From a virus: DNA of 21,479 nucleotides. Position numbers and translations under genes: made by a program. This document shows, piece by piece, positions 7,160-14,164 of this stretch; the stretch's first letter is position 1; the number at the start of each line of letters is the position of its first letter. The notes beneath the pieces are model-generated. The model was not told the origin of the DNA and did no database searches. It saw nothing but the letters and a program-made list of their open reading frames with translations. The stretch is from positions 1 through 21,479 of the IMG/VR virus record IMGVR_UViG_3300047309_000071, one strand, 5' to 3'.

Positions 7160-8611
7160 GTGGCAGATAGAAAACCCGTAACGCCTCGCTCACTGGCTGG
7201 CAATCTTACCGCTCCAGAGGATCGCCCCGGCTATCAGGAATATATTTCTGATCCCCGAAATCAGGACGCTGCCGTAGAAGCTGCAATGAACCTTGCCCAG
7301 CTTTATTTAGCTCCGTTGAGTGTCGCTCGTGGTTCTATCCCGCCAATCTTAAGTGCTGTCAGGCGTGCGCCTGATCTTATTCGGGCCGCCAGTAAAGCCG
7401 ACCAGTATTTCCGCCCGCAAACATCTCGCCCTAATTCAATGTATGCAGATGAGATGCTGGAAGCTGCACCCATGCTTCCCAAGCGTCCTGCTCAAAAGCA
7501 ATTGTCTTATGACGAGAATTACCGAGACCCAGCTTATTTTGGTAAGCGAACAGAACCCAGCCGTGAGATGATGGCTGGTGATGAGGGCTACGGTGCGGGG
7601 GCGGCGTTTCTTGGCGAGCGTCAACAGATGGCTCGCACAGCAGAAGAAGATTTTATCCGCGATCAATTAGCTCGGATGCAAGAAGAAGGCGGCATGGAGC
7701 CGATGAACGAGCTTCTTCGTCGCCAAGTCAGGGCAGATGAAGATAAAAGATTTGCAGCTCGTCAATTATCTGAACTTGAGGGCGAGGGTGGACTGACTGC
7801 TGATGCCATTCAAGCTGCCAAAGACCTGCACAATGAGCGTATTGCTCGTGAGCAAGCAATAAGGGATGCTGAAGTTGCCCGCTGGGAAGACGAGGGCGGC
7901 GGCATGGCGCATACTACAACACCGCCAGTGTTCACCCGTGACTTTACCATGGGTGAAACGGTTCCTATGACGCATGGCATATTACAGGGGAAACCATACT
8001 ATGGGCCATTGGCTACAAGAGCTGCTTCTGAAGAGTCCGCCGCAACAAACTATCCACTTATCTCTGCCGCAATCCAAGAGGCTCGCAATTCTAGCGGGTC
8101 TAATCTTCCTTTACTTGCTGCCTTGGGGATTGGCGGTGTTGGTGGTGCTGCTGGTCTTAATTATCTTTATGGCGATAGAGCTGAACCAGCGATTTCACCT
8201 GCTGCAAGCTCACAAACACAAAGAGAAGTTGTTGCGACTTCTCCAGCAGCGAGTGGAAAGAGTGCAGAAATAGATCCGCTAACCGGACTTGCTGTTGAGG
8301 GTGGTGGCGCAAATTACACAGGCCGCGCTGCTACTCGTAGCGCACAGCTTAATCCTGTTGAAGTTGCCCGTCAGATTGTATCTCAGCGTCAAGATGCAGC
8401 ACCCGCAAGTGATCGTATGCAAATTAACTGGGGCGATCCTGATCGGGCTTCTGACTTCTTCCGCGCATCAAAGCAGATGCAAGAAGCAATAAAAGCTGGC
8501 AAAGATGTTGGATATTACGGTCAGGGCGAAAACCGTGGCGGCAGTGTTCAAAAGAAACCTGATGCGGTTCACAAAGCCCTTGAGATCATTCACCATCTAG
8601 TCACTCGGTGA
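7160..8611 (+). CDS. Hypothetical virion-associated protein, 483 aa
   Basis: Starts at GTG with TTGGAGGT seven bases upstream. Most of the protein is charged and predicted helical, with many Glu, Arg, Gln and Ala residues and short acidic Gly patches (EEGGMEP, EGEGG, DEGGG). A hydrophobic Gly/Ala/Leu segment at about residues 316-338 could be a single membrane-spanning or membrane-active stretch. The C-terminus has NRGGSVQKK followed by a helix containing HKAL, resembling the C-terminus of the next gene product. The position right after the portal, together with the helical and membrane-active features, would fit an internal or ejection protein that enters the host with the DNA. I recognise no defined domain, so the function is inference. 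Confidence 0.6.
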   Translation: MADRKPVTPRSLAGNLTAPEDRPGYQEYISDPRNQDAAVEAAMNLAQLYLAPLSVARGSIPPILSAVRRAPDLIRAASKADQYFRPQTSRPNSMYADEMLEAAPMLPKRPAQKQLSYDENYRDPAYFGKRTEPSREMMAGDEGYGAGAAFLGERQQMARTAEEDFIRDQLARMQEEGGMEPMNELLRRQVRADEDKRFAARQLSELEGEGGLTADAIQAAKDLHNERIAREQAIRDAEVARWEDEGGGMAHTTTPPVFTRDFTMGETVPMTHGILQGKPYYGPLATRAASEESAATNYPLISAAIQEARNSSGSNLPLLAALGIGGVGGAAGLNYLYGDRAEPAISPAASSQTQREVVATSPAASGKSAEIDPLTGLAVEGGGANYTGRAATRSAQLNPVEVARQIVSQRQDAAPASDRMQINWGDPDRASDFFRASKQMQEAIKAGKDVGYYGQGENRGGSVQKKPDAVHKALEIIHHLVTR

Positions 8612-8615
8612 TGCT

Positions 8616-10238
8616 ATGCGAGATAAGAGCAAAGCTGTAAGGACTGCGTTAAGGGTTGCTAAGTCAAAACCCGTTCGGCGCAAGTTTGACATTGGTGGCT
8701 TTGCTGATCCGTTTGATCCGACAAGCGAAGAAGAGCAACGCAAGAAGCTCTATCCATTCTTGTCAACAGGCAATGATGCTCCATTCTCGCCAACAGCATT
8801 TGCTCCAACAAACCCGCAAATATCCATGCCGGATATTCCCGGCGTGACATCTCAAGTACCCGGAAATATCAATCAACCATCAGGCAAAAACGATTTGGTT
8901 GGCTATAACAATGCCAATTATATGCCCGGAACTTATCAGGTTGCCGATCTTCCTCCGCCCGCTAATGTAGCAGACCCATTTAGCGCTTACATCTCTGCGG
9001 CTTTGGCTGGCATCCCATCAACACCCGCGCCAGCTCCCGCCCCCGCACCAGCGCCGTCTCCTGCTCCTGCTGTAATGACATCAGCTACACAATCACCGAC
9101 AACACCTACAGCTACAGCAACGCCATCGACACCAAGCATGACAACACCAGCAAATGTTGCTGCTTTGCCAAACTCTATGACTGGCTTGTTTGCGCCATCA
9201 ACCAGAGACATGAGCAATCTGGTATCGCCATCCACGCCAGCCTCTACAATAGCGGGTGAAAAGCTTGGTACACGAGCTATGGCAAATCCCAAAGAAGATG
9301 TGTTTGCCGGAGCATTGATACCCGGATACGGAGTAAGAGAAACACCCAATTGGGTTGGCAGTTTTCCATCAAGCTTTACATCTCCACCAAGCTCAACATT
9401 TGGCCAGCAATACGGCCCTGCAATGCCAACCGCATTGGAAACAAATGTATTTGGACCAAACCAAGTTGCAACTGGCGACAAGTTAGCTGCACAACAAGCT
9501 GAAGCAGAGCGTGTTGGAAATCTTGGTTTTGAACAAAACCCAATGACAGGATTGGTTGACGAATCTAATCCCGGACTTACCGCAGCCAGTTTTGACAGAA
9601 GCGGAGATACAGGGAACATCATCAGCGGCGTTGCTGGTGGCGATCAATCATTGTTTGGAAATGCTGGATCACCTGATTACGGCTGGGGTGAGGTATCAAA
9701 CCCAAATGCACCTGAAGGCGCTGGCATAGAAGTATTTGGCGGCAATGTTCCAGAAGGCACTGGTGAAGAACCCGGCGGCGGAGAAGAGACGGGCGGCGGC
9801 GAGGAAACCGGAGGCGGTGAAGATTCTGGTGGTGGCGATGAGGGCGGCGGCGGTGGTGATGGTGGCGGCGGTGGCCCAGAGGAAAAGCGCGGCGGTCGTA
9901 TTAGCTATCCATTAGCCAAAGATGGCAAAAACAAACTTACACAAATGAAGCCAAAAGAATTTTTGAAACAAGCCAGACCTCTTCATGTTGGCAAGCATGA
10001 TCGCAAGATTATAGACAGCTTCAAAGCGTCTATGTCAAAAGGCGACAAGCTCGATCCATTGGCTTTATATCCGCACAATAGAGAAAATGGCCGCCATAGG
10101 GCGATTGCCGCTAAGGAACTGGGAATCAATAAGGTTCCAGTACATAATTATCGCAAGGAAGCCTCTGGTGGCTCTATTGTTGATAAAGCTCTTATGTTAA
10201 CTTCGCGTAGGCTTGCTGCTGCCAAAGCCCCCAAATAG
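8616..10238 (+). CDS. Low-complexity protein with C-terminal ParB/Srx-like domain
   Basis: 540 residues. The first about 380 are Pro/Ala/Thr/Ser-rich and probably disordered, including an AP-repeat block around residue 140. An acidic Gly linker (GGGEETGGG-type units, residues about 385-420) follows. EKRGGRISYPL then leads into a folded domain at about 435-515 that resembles ParB-like nucleases: RPLHVGKHDRK, DPLALYPHNRENGRHRAIAAKELGI, then KVPVHNY. The (E)NGxHRxxAA..LG...VPV block at residues 489-510 is the recognisable signature. The tail SGGSIVDKALMLTSRR echoes the previous protein. It follows the previous stop by four bases. It may bind or cut DNA, or act as a structural protein carrying an enzymatic tip. 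The ParB-like call is from pattern only. Confidence 0.65.
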   Translation: MRDKSKAVRTALRVAKSKPVRRKFDIGGFADPFDPTSEEEQRKKLYPFLSTGNDAPFSPTAFAPTNPQISMPDIPGVTSQVPGNINQPSGKNDLVGYNNANYMPGTYQVADLPPPANVADPFSAYISAALAGIPSTPAPAPAPAPAPSPAPAVMTSATQSPTTPTATATPSTPSMTTPANVAALPNSMTGLFAPSTRDMSNLVSPSTPASTIAGEKLGTRAMANPKEDVFAGALIPGYGVRETPNWVGSFPSSFTSPPSSTFGQQYGPAMPTALETNVFGPNQVATGDKLAAQQAEAERVGNLGFEQNPMTGLVDESNPGLTAASFDRSGDTGNIISGVAGGDQSLFGNAGSPDYGWGEVSNPNAPEGAGIEVFGGNVPEGTGEEPGGGEETGGGEETGGGEDSGGGDEGGGGGDGGGGGPEEKRGGRISYPLAKDGKNKLTQMKPKEFLKQARPLHVGKHDRKIIDSFKASMSKGDKLDPLALYPHNRENGRHRAIAAKELGINKVPVHNYRKEASGGSIVDKALMLTSRRLAAAKAPK

Positions 10239-10245
10239 GGCAGCA

Positions 10246-10273
10246 CCGGGGACGCCCGGAAACTCCTTGGAGT
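10246..10273 (+). promoter_or_regulatory. Two adjacent hairpins, one containing the Shine-Dalgarno
   Basis: CCGGG-GACG-CCCGG (10246-10259) is a short perfect hairpin. ACTCC (10262-10266) can pair with GGAGT (10269-10273), which contains the GGAG ribosome-binding site of the gene starting at 10276. The second stem has only a 2-nt spacer, so in RNA the closing pairs must open. A mild translational brake is possible. Confidence 0.35.
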
Positions 10274-10275
10274 AG

Positions 10276-11730
10276 ATGATGTCAGAATTGGCTAAAAAGG
10301 CCCGTGCGGCCATGAAGGCGAAAGCCAAAAGCATAACAACCGACCCCCACCAAAAGGTTGACTCGTCAACTTGGACTCCTCCTGAGCCTTTGAACACAGA
10401 GGCAAAGACAGGGATGCGTCCTGTCAGTCGCCGCGCCTACAAGAAGGGTGGCAAGGTTGAGGGTTGCGGAGTCAAGATGCACGCTGGCAAAAAGCCTCGC
10501 GCTTCTGGCGGCAAGACCATGGCTAAAGATTGGATCAATCGTAATGCCAAAGAAGCCAATGAAGAGCGTGATGGAATCAAGCATGTTGGCGGCATGAAGA
10601 AGGGTGGCCGTGCAGAACGCGCCACAAAGGGTTTTGTTCCCCCGAAGAACCCGCCGCTTCCGCCAGAACGTCCCGCTGACCTCGGTGGCAAGAGCAAGTC
10701 TGTTGCCGATCAGCTCAACAAGATGACAACCCCTGAGTATCGCAATGCTCTGGAAGGCAAAGAGCCTCAACCCAAGGATTTGTACTCTCCTGAACAAGTA
10801 GAAGCTTTGGAGCGTGGTACAAACAAGCGCGGTGGCCGCACCAAGAAAATGGACGGTGGACCTATGCCAGCAATGGCTACGCCTCCCATGGCTGACCCTC
10901 GCTTGGGTATTGTTAAGCCAAAGATGATGAATTTTACCAACAACCCTGTTGTTCCCGGCCAGAAGAAAGGCGGCAAGGTTGAGAAGCATGAAGATGTTGC
11001 CGAAGACAAGGCACTCATCCGCAAAATGGTAAAGCCATCTGCAAGAACAGGGAAATTAGGCGGCGGCCCGCTGTCTGATCCTGCTTTCATGCAAGGGATG
11101 ACAGCTATGCGTGCGCACGCTGCTAACCGCAAGGACGGCGGCGATGCAGAGAAGAAGGAAAAGAAGTCAGAGAAACGCGAAAAGCGTGCTACTGGCGGCA
11201 ATGTCTTCTCAGGCCCCAGCTATCCCGGCAAAGTCCCCGGCGTAACAGGCGGTCGCATTGCTCGCGCCACTGGCGGCAAGACAAAAGGCAAGACAGACAT
11301 CAACATCATCATCTCTGCTGGCAAAGATCAGGGACAAGGTGGGATGCCCGGTATGCCCCGCCCTGTAGGTTTGGCTGGCGCTATGCCTCCTCCTCCCCCT
11401 CCCGGTCCTATGCCGCCACAAGCTGGCCCGATGATGCCTCCCATGCCCGCTGGTAGCCCTCCCGGTATGCCTCCGGGTATGCCCCCAATGCCTCCGGGCG
11501 GTGCGCCTCTGCCCCGTAAGTCTGGCGGTCGTGCCAAATCCTACATGGATATGACTGCTGGCTCTGGATCTGGCGAGGGCCGTATCCAAAAGACAGAGAT
11601 TGCTGAGTATAAGCGTGGAAAGCGTAAAGCTGGTGGTCGCACATACCGCAGCTACAAGGATATGGATGCTGGTGCAGGGTCTGGTATTGGCCGATTGGAA
11701 AAGACCGAGATTGCTGCACACGCTAAGTAA
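10276..11730 (+). CDS. Basic Gly-Gly-motif and Pro-rich protein, 484 aa
   Basis: Very Lys/Arg/Gly/Pro-rich, with no enzymatic motif. About a dozen short (K/R)-x-GG-(K/R) motifs are scattered through it (KKGGK, ASGGK, KKGGR, KRGGR, TGGRIARATGGK and others). Residues 56-90 resemble residues 40-77 of the small protein at 16994. Residues about 370-413 are a Met/Pro/Gly block similar to MPPGMPPMPPGG. The C-terminus is a tandem duplication (residues 415-443 and 451-480) with the pattern K-x-GGR-x2-3-SY-x-DM-x-AG-x-GSG-x-GR-x2-KTEIA. The charge suggests contact with DNA or an acidic partner. The position before the capsid genes suggests a virion or assembly protein, but the function is unknown. Two in-frame ATGs (10276, 10279) follow a GGAG site. 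Confidence 0.65.
   Translation: MMSELAKKARAAMKAKAKSITTDPHQKVDSSTWTPPEPLNTEAKTGMRPVSRRAYKKGGKVEGCGVKMHAGKKPRASGGKTMAKDWINRNAKEANEERDGIKHVGGMKKGGRAERATKGFVPPKNPPLPPERPADLGGKSKSVADQLNKMTTPEYRNALEGKEPQPKDLYSPEQVEALERGTNKRGGRTKKMDGGPMPAMATPPMADPRLGIVKPKMMNFTNNPVVPGQKKGGKVEKHEDVAEDKALIRKMVKPSARTGKLGGGPLSDPAFMQGMTAMRAHAANRKDGGDAEKKEKKSEKREKRATGGNVFSGPSYPGKVPGVTGGRIARATGGKTKGKTDINIIISAGKDQGQGGMPGMPRPVGLAGAMPPPPPPGPMPPQAGPMMPPMPAGSPPGMPPGMPPMPPGGAPLPRKSGGRAKSYMDMTAGSGSGEGRIQKTEIAEYKRGKRKAGGRTYRSYKDMDAGAGSGIGRLEKTEIAAHAK
11518..11715 (+). repeat. Tandem C-terminal protein repeat (2 copies)
   Basis: Copy 1 (11518-11604) and copy 2 (11626-11715) encode the same pattern: K-(S/A)-GGR, SY-x-DM, AG-x-GSG-x-GR, KTEIA. 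Many codons differ between copies while the amino acids are kept. This indicates an old duplication held by selection on the protein, not a recent slippage event. Confidence 0.75.
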
Positions 11731-11760
11731 CTTGCCACTGTCGGCCACACTGGCGAGTTA

Positions 11761-11828
11761 GGGGTGGAAATGGGTCCCCCTCTCATTTCCACCCCACCTA
11801 TACAGGGGGATAGCGTCTTAAGGGGGAC
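11761..11828 (+). promoter_or_regulatory. 12-bp leader hairpin with loop complementary to the next SD (candidate RNA switch)
   Basis: GGGGTGGAAATG (11761-11772) pairs perfectly with CATTTCCACCCC (11784-11795). The 11-nt loop contains GTCCCCCT (11774-11781), the exact complement of AGGGGGAC (11821-11828), which holds the Shine-Dalgarno sequence of the gene starting at 11832. The layout is that of an H-type pseudoknot hiding the ribosome-binding site. A second GGGGG at 11805-11809 could compete. No T-run follows, so it is not a standard terminator. Confidence 0.55.
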
Positions 11829-11831
11829 ACT

Positions 11832-12044
11832 ATGTTGACGCATCAGGCATTTTACGATGCCACACTTAAAAAGCTCATTTCTGAAGAAATTGAGCGAAGG
11901 AAAAACAACCTTATTGCAGCCCATCAGGCCAAAGGGTTTGATTTCCCAGCATTTAAACACCATGTTGGTATTATTGAAGGACTTCAAATGGCCTTGGGGC
12001 TATGTGAGGAGGCTGAGAAATTGGCCAATCAGACGTACAGATAA
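11832..12044 (+). CDS. Small helical protein, 70 aa
   Basis: I do not recognise a named family. The sequence is mostly helical: a helix with KKLISEEIERRKNNL, a short turn (KGFDFPAFK), then a helix GIIEGLQMALGLCEEAEKL. Proteins of this size and style occur between portal and capsid genes in many phages. The ATG follows AGGGGG at a spacing of five bases, and that site lies in the predicted pseudoknot described at 11761-11828. It is followed after 12 bases by the GroES-like gene, so regulation of this start could affect the whole head operon through coupling. Confidence 0.65.
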   Translation: MLTHQAFYDATLKKLISEEIERRKNNLIAAHQAKGFDFPAFKHHVGIIEGLQMALGLCEEAEKLANQTYR

Positions 12045-12056
12045 AGGGGGTAAAAT

Positions 12057-12449
12057 ATGCCGTATATGAAGATGGAACACGAAGTTGATCCAGCCGTTAC
12101 CTTATTGAAAGAGCTGGGTGACATTTCACAGTTTGAGATATTCAACAACCAAATTCTGGTGGCTGTCTATCTTAGGCCAGAAAAGACCAAGAGCGGCATT
12201 TTATTGCCCGGTCAAGTCAGAGATGAAGATAAGTATCAATCCAAAGTTGGCCTTGTCGTCAAAAAAGGCCCCACAGCCTTTGAAGATGCTGGCGAGGAAT
12301 GGTTCAAGGACGTTGAACTTAATCTTCATGATTGGATTGTTTATCGGTCAACTGAAGGATGGGGCATTACGGTCAATAATGTTCTTTGCCGTGTGCTTGA
12401 TGACACTTCAGTAAGGGGCCGCATCCCTCACCCAGATTTTGTTTGGTAA
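12057..12449 (+). CDS. GroES-like co-chaperonin
   Basis: A 130-residue protein with the cpn10 fold pattern. After an N-terminal extension of about 28 residues comes NNQILVAVYLRPEKTKSGILLPG (residues 30-52), matching the strand and mobile loop by which GroES contacts GroEL (E-x-T-x-x-G-I-x-L-P). It continues with KVGLVVKKGP (63-72) and closes with strands DWIVYRSTEGWGITVNNVLCRVL. It would cap host GroEL and help fold phage head proteins, the role played by gp31 in T4 and by CocO in RB49. A GroES-type protein normally has about 95 residues, so the N- and C-terminal additions here are phage-specific. The gene sits directly before the scaffold-like protein, and GGGGGT upstream of the ATG is a good ribosome-binding site. 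Confidence 0.82.
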   Translation: MPYMKMEHEVDPAVTLLKELGDISQFEIFNNQILVAVYLRPEKTKSGILLPGQVRDEDKYQSKVGLVVKKGPTAFEDAGEEWFKDVELNLHDWIVYRSTEGWGITVNNVLCRVLDDTSVRGRIPHPDFVW

Positions 12450-12459
12450 GGAGCCAACC

Positions 12460-13365
12460 ATGTCAGGAACAGAAACAGATATTGAAATCCAAATTGATGA
12501 AGAGCTTCCAAAGGCAGAAGACATTAAGATTGTTAATGCTGAAGATGCCACCCAAGCACAAGAAGAAGATGGTGAAAATGATGTCCAAAAAGCTTTAAAA
12601 AAGATGGACAAGAAGCTGAAGCGCGAGCGAAAAGCCCGTGAAGAGGCTGAAAAATATGCCCGATATGTCGCCCAGCAAGCAAATAGCGCATTTGCAGAAG
12701 TAGGAGATACTCAACTTCATCTTGTTGCAAATGCTTTGGATAGCGTTGTTCAGCAAAATAATATTCTGAAAGCGCATTTGGCAGAAGCTACAGCTTCAGG
12801 TGACTATGCCCGTATGGCAGAAATCCAAGAAGCTATTAGTGTTAATGCCGTTAAGCTCAATCAGCTTGAGCAAGGTAAGCGCGAGATGGAGGCGCGGCCA
12901 AAGCAGCAGAACTATGTTGCTCCGCCGCCCAACGCAAAAAGGTCTAGTGACGCCTTAGATGAGATTATTGCTAACGTAACGCCAGCCTCAGCCAAGTGGT
13001 TGGAGAGAAATAGGGACCATATTAAGGACCAAAACGACATTGATGATATGTTTAACGCCCATAATTCGGCTGTTAGGCGCGGAATTAAGCCGGATACTGA
13101 GGCTTACTTCAAATTTGTCGAAAATCGTCTTGGTATCACTGGATACGAGGCTCAGGAACAAATGGAATCTAATCCAATACCACCCAAAAAGTCAGCTCCA
13201 CCCGCCGCACCTGTAACCCGCAGCGGAAATGGCACTGGAACACGCCCAAATGTGGTTCGTCTAAGCTCAGAAGAGCGTGAAATGGCGTCTATGATGGGTA
13301 TGACTGACCAAGAATACGCACTTAATAAGCTAAGTTTGCAAAAAGCTGGCAGATTGCCAAACTGA
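12460..13365 (+). CDS. Scaffold-like protein, 301 aa
   Basis: Acidic N-terminus (DIEIQIDEELPKAED), then a long Lys/Glu/Ala-rich stretch predicted as coiled coil (about residues 45-145, including KKMDKKLKRERKAREEAEKYA). A Pro-rich linker, a small folded part around SAKWLERNRDHIKDQNDID, and a C-terminal helix complete it. This composition and the place two genes before the capsid block fit a phage scaffolding protein that templates procapsid assembly and then leaves. The ATG at 12460 is chosen because AAGGAG lies six bases upstream. An upstream in-frame TTG at 12439 lies inside the previous gene and has no such site. Confidence 0.72.
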   Translation: MSGTETDIEIQIDEELPKAEDIKIVNAEDATQAQEEDGENDVQKALKKMDKKLKRERKAREEAEKYARYVAQQANSAFAEVGDTQLHLVANALDSVVQQNNILKAHLAEATASGDYARMAEIQEAISVNAVKLNQLEQGKREMEARPKQQNYVAPPPNAKRSSDALDEIIANVTPASAKWLERNRDHIKDQNDIDDMFNAHNSAVRRGIKPDTEAYFKFVENRLGITGYEAQEQMESNPIPPKKSAPPAAPVTRSGNGTGTRPNVVRLSSEEREMASMMGMTDQEYALNKLSLQKAGRLPN

Positions 13366-13375
13366 GGAGGATTAA

Positions 13376-13978
13376 ATGACTGAAGCAAAGACAGGCGCAC
13401 GCCGTCGAGGTCGCCCGGCCCGTGTTCTGGCGGCAAAAGGCACAGAAGTTACAGAGACAATTGAAGCTCATGTATCTGATCGCCCGGCATTGAGGCCCAA
13501 AATGCGCGAAGATGATCCTAGAGCTGCCGCTGCCCGCCGTACAGCCGAGATTATGGGCAATCTTGGCACTTTGGATAATGGAACGGATGAGTTTTATATT
13601 GATCCGAGCGTTGTACCTGAGGGGTGGAGTTACGAGTGGAAGCGCAAAACTCTTCTTGGGCAAGAAGATCCTGCTTATCAGATTGCACTAGCGCGTACTG
13701 GTTGGGAACCTGTGCCAACAAAATATCATCCTGAGATGATGCCCGGTAATGGCAACCACCCAATTATTGAGCGTAAGGGTCAGGTCTTGATGATGCGTCC
13801 GCAAGAAATTACGGAACAAATTCGTCAAATTGATTCGAATCGCGCCAAAAGTCAGGTGCAAGTTAAGGTTGAACAGCTTTCTGGCACACCAGAAGGTGGC
13901 TTGGGACACAGAAATCACCCGCAAGCTAAGCCAAAAATCAGTAAAAGTTATGAGGCAATCCCTGTTCCAAGGGACTAA
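13376..13978 (+). CDS. Hypothetical head-region protein, 200 aa
   Basis: A basic N-terminus (ARRRGRPARVL) is followed by a folded centre with DEFYIDPSVVPEGWSYEWKRKTLLGQ and GWEPVPTKYHPEMMPG, and a Gln/Lys-rich C-terminal part ending EAIPVPRD. I recall similar proteins beside capsid genes of other phages but know no function. The RGRPA element resembles an AT-hook-like tail and may touch DNA. The start has a perfect AGGAGG five bases upstream. The gene is the last before the terminator at 14003, so it closes the scaffold unit. Confidence 0.65.
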   Translation: MTEAKTGARRRGRPARVLAAKGTEVTETIEAHVSDRPALRPKMREDDPRAAAARRTAEIMGNLGTLDNGTDEFYIDPSVVPEGWSYEWKRKTLLGQEDPAYQIALARTGWEPVPTKYHPEMMPGNGNHPIIERKGQVLMMRPQEITEQIRQIDSNRAKSQVQVKVEQLSGTPEGGLGHRNHPQAKPKISKSYEAIPVPRD

Positions 13979-14002
13979 ATCAAATAAATATAAGGACATG
14001 AG

Positions 14003-14027
14003 GGGGCTGCCTATTGGTGGCCCCTTT
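14003..14027 (+). terminator. Terminator at the end of the scaffold unit
   Basis: GGGGCTGCC (14003-14011) pairs with GGTGGCCCC (14016-14024) around the loop TATT, as a 9-bp RNA stem including two G-U pairs. A short TTT and further A/T-rich sequence follow. It lies just after the gene ending at 13978. Confidence 0.65.
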
Positions 14028-14061
14028 ACATTTAAAATTTATTTGTAGATATTTGTATAAA
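14025..14061 (+). promoter_or_regulatory. Possible promoter for the capsid genes
   Basis: The A/T-rich stretch after the terminator has TTTACA (14025-14030) and TATAAA (14056-14061), but the spacing between them is too long for a sigma70 pair. TAGATA at 14046-14051 gives better spacing and a poor match. A promoter is expected here because a terminator precedes highly expressed capsid genes, but no consensus pair is convincing. Confidence 0.2.
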
Positions 14062-14131
14062 GCCTGTATGGGCTTACCTCCCCCGGCGTGGAGGTTCAAA
14101 AATACTGTTCCTAGCTACCCCGGCGTGTAGT
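14060..14131 (+). promoter_or_regulatory. Three stem-loops in the capsid leader, two sharing loop CCCGGCGT
   Basis: Hairpin 1 is AAGCC/GGCTT (14060-14064 with 14071-14075). Hairpin 2, directly abutting it, is ACCTCC/GGAGGT (14076-14081 with 14090-14095) with loop CCCGGCGT (14082-14089). Hairpin 3 is GCTAC/GTAGT (14114-14118 with 14127-14131, the outer pair G-T) with the identical loop CCCGGCGT (14119-14126). The stems of 2 and 3 differ in sequence yet both pair, while the loop is unchanged. That is the pattern expected of a structured RNA or hairpin-binding protein site. Confidence 0.65.
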
Positions 14132-14164
14132 GATTGGGACTTCTTGTAAAAAGGAGAATCCGTC

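Noticed and set aside
8836-11241. Further copies of CCCGGCGT at about 8836 and 11233
   Set aside because: Both lie in coding sequence as Pro-Gly-Val codons and lack flanking complementary arms, unlike the leader hairpins.
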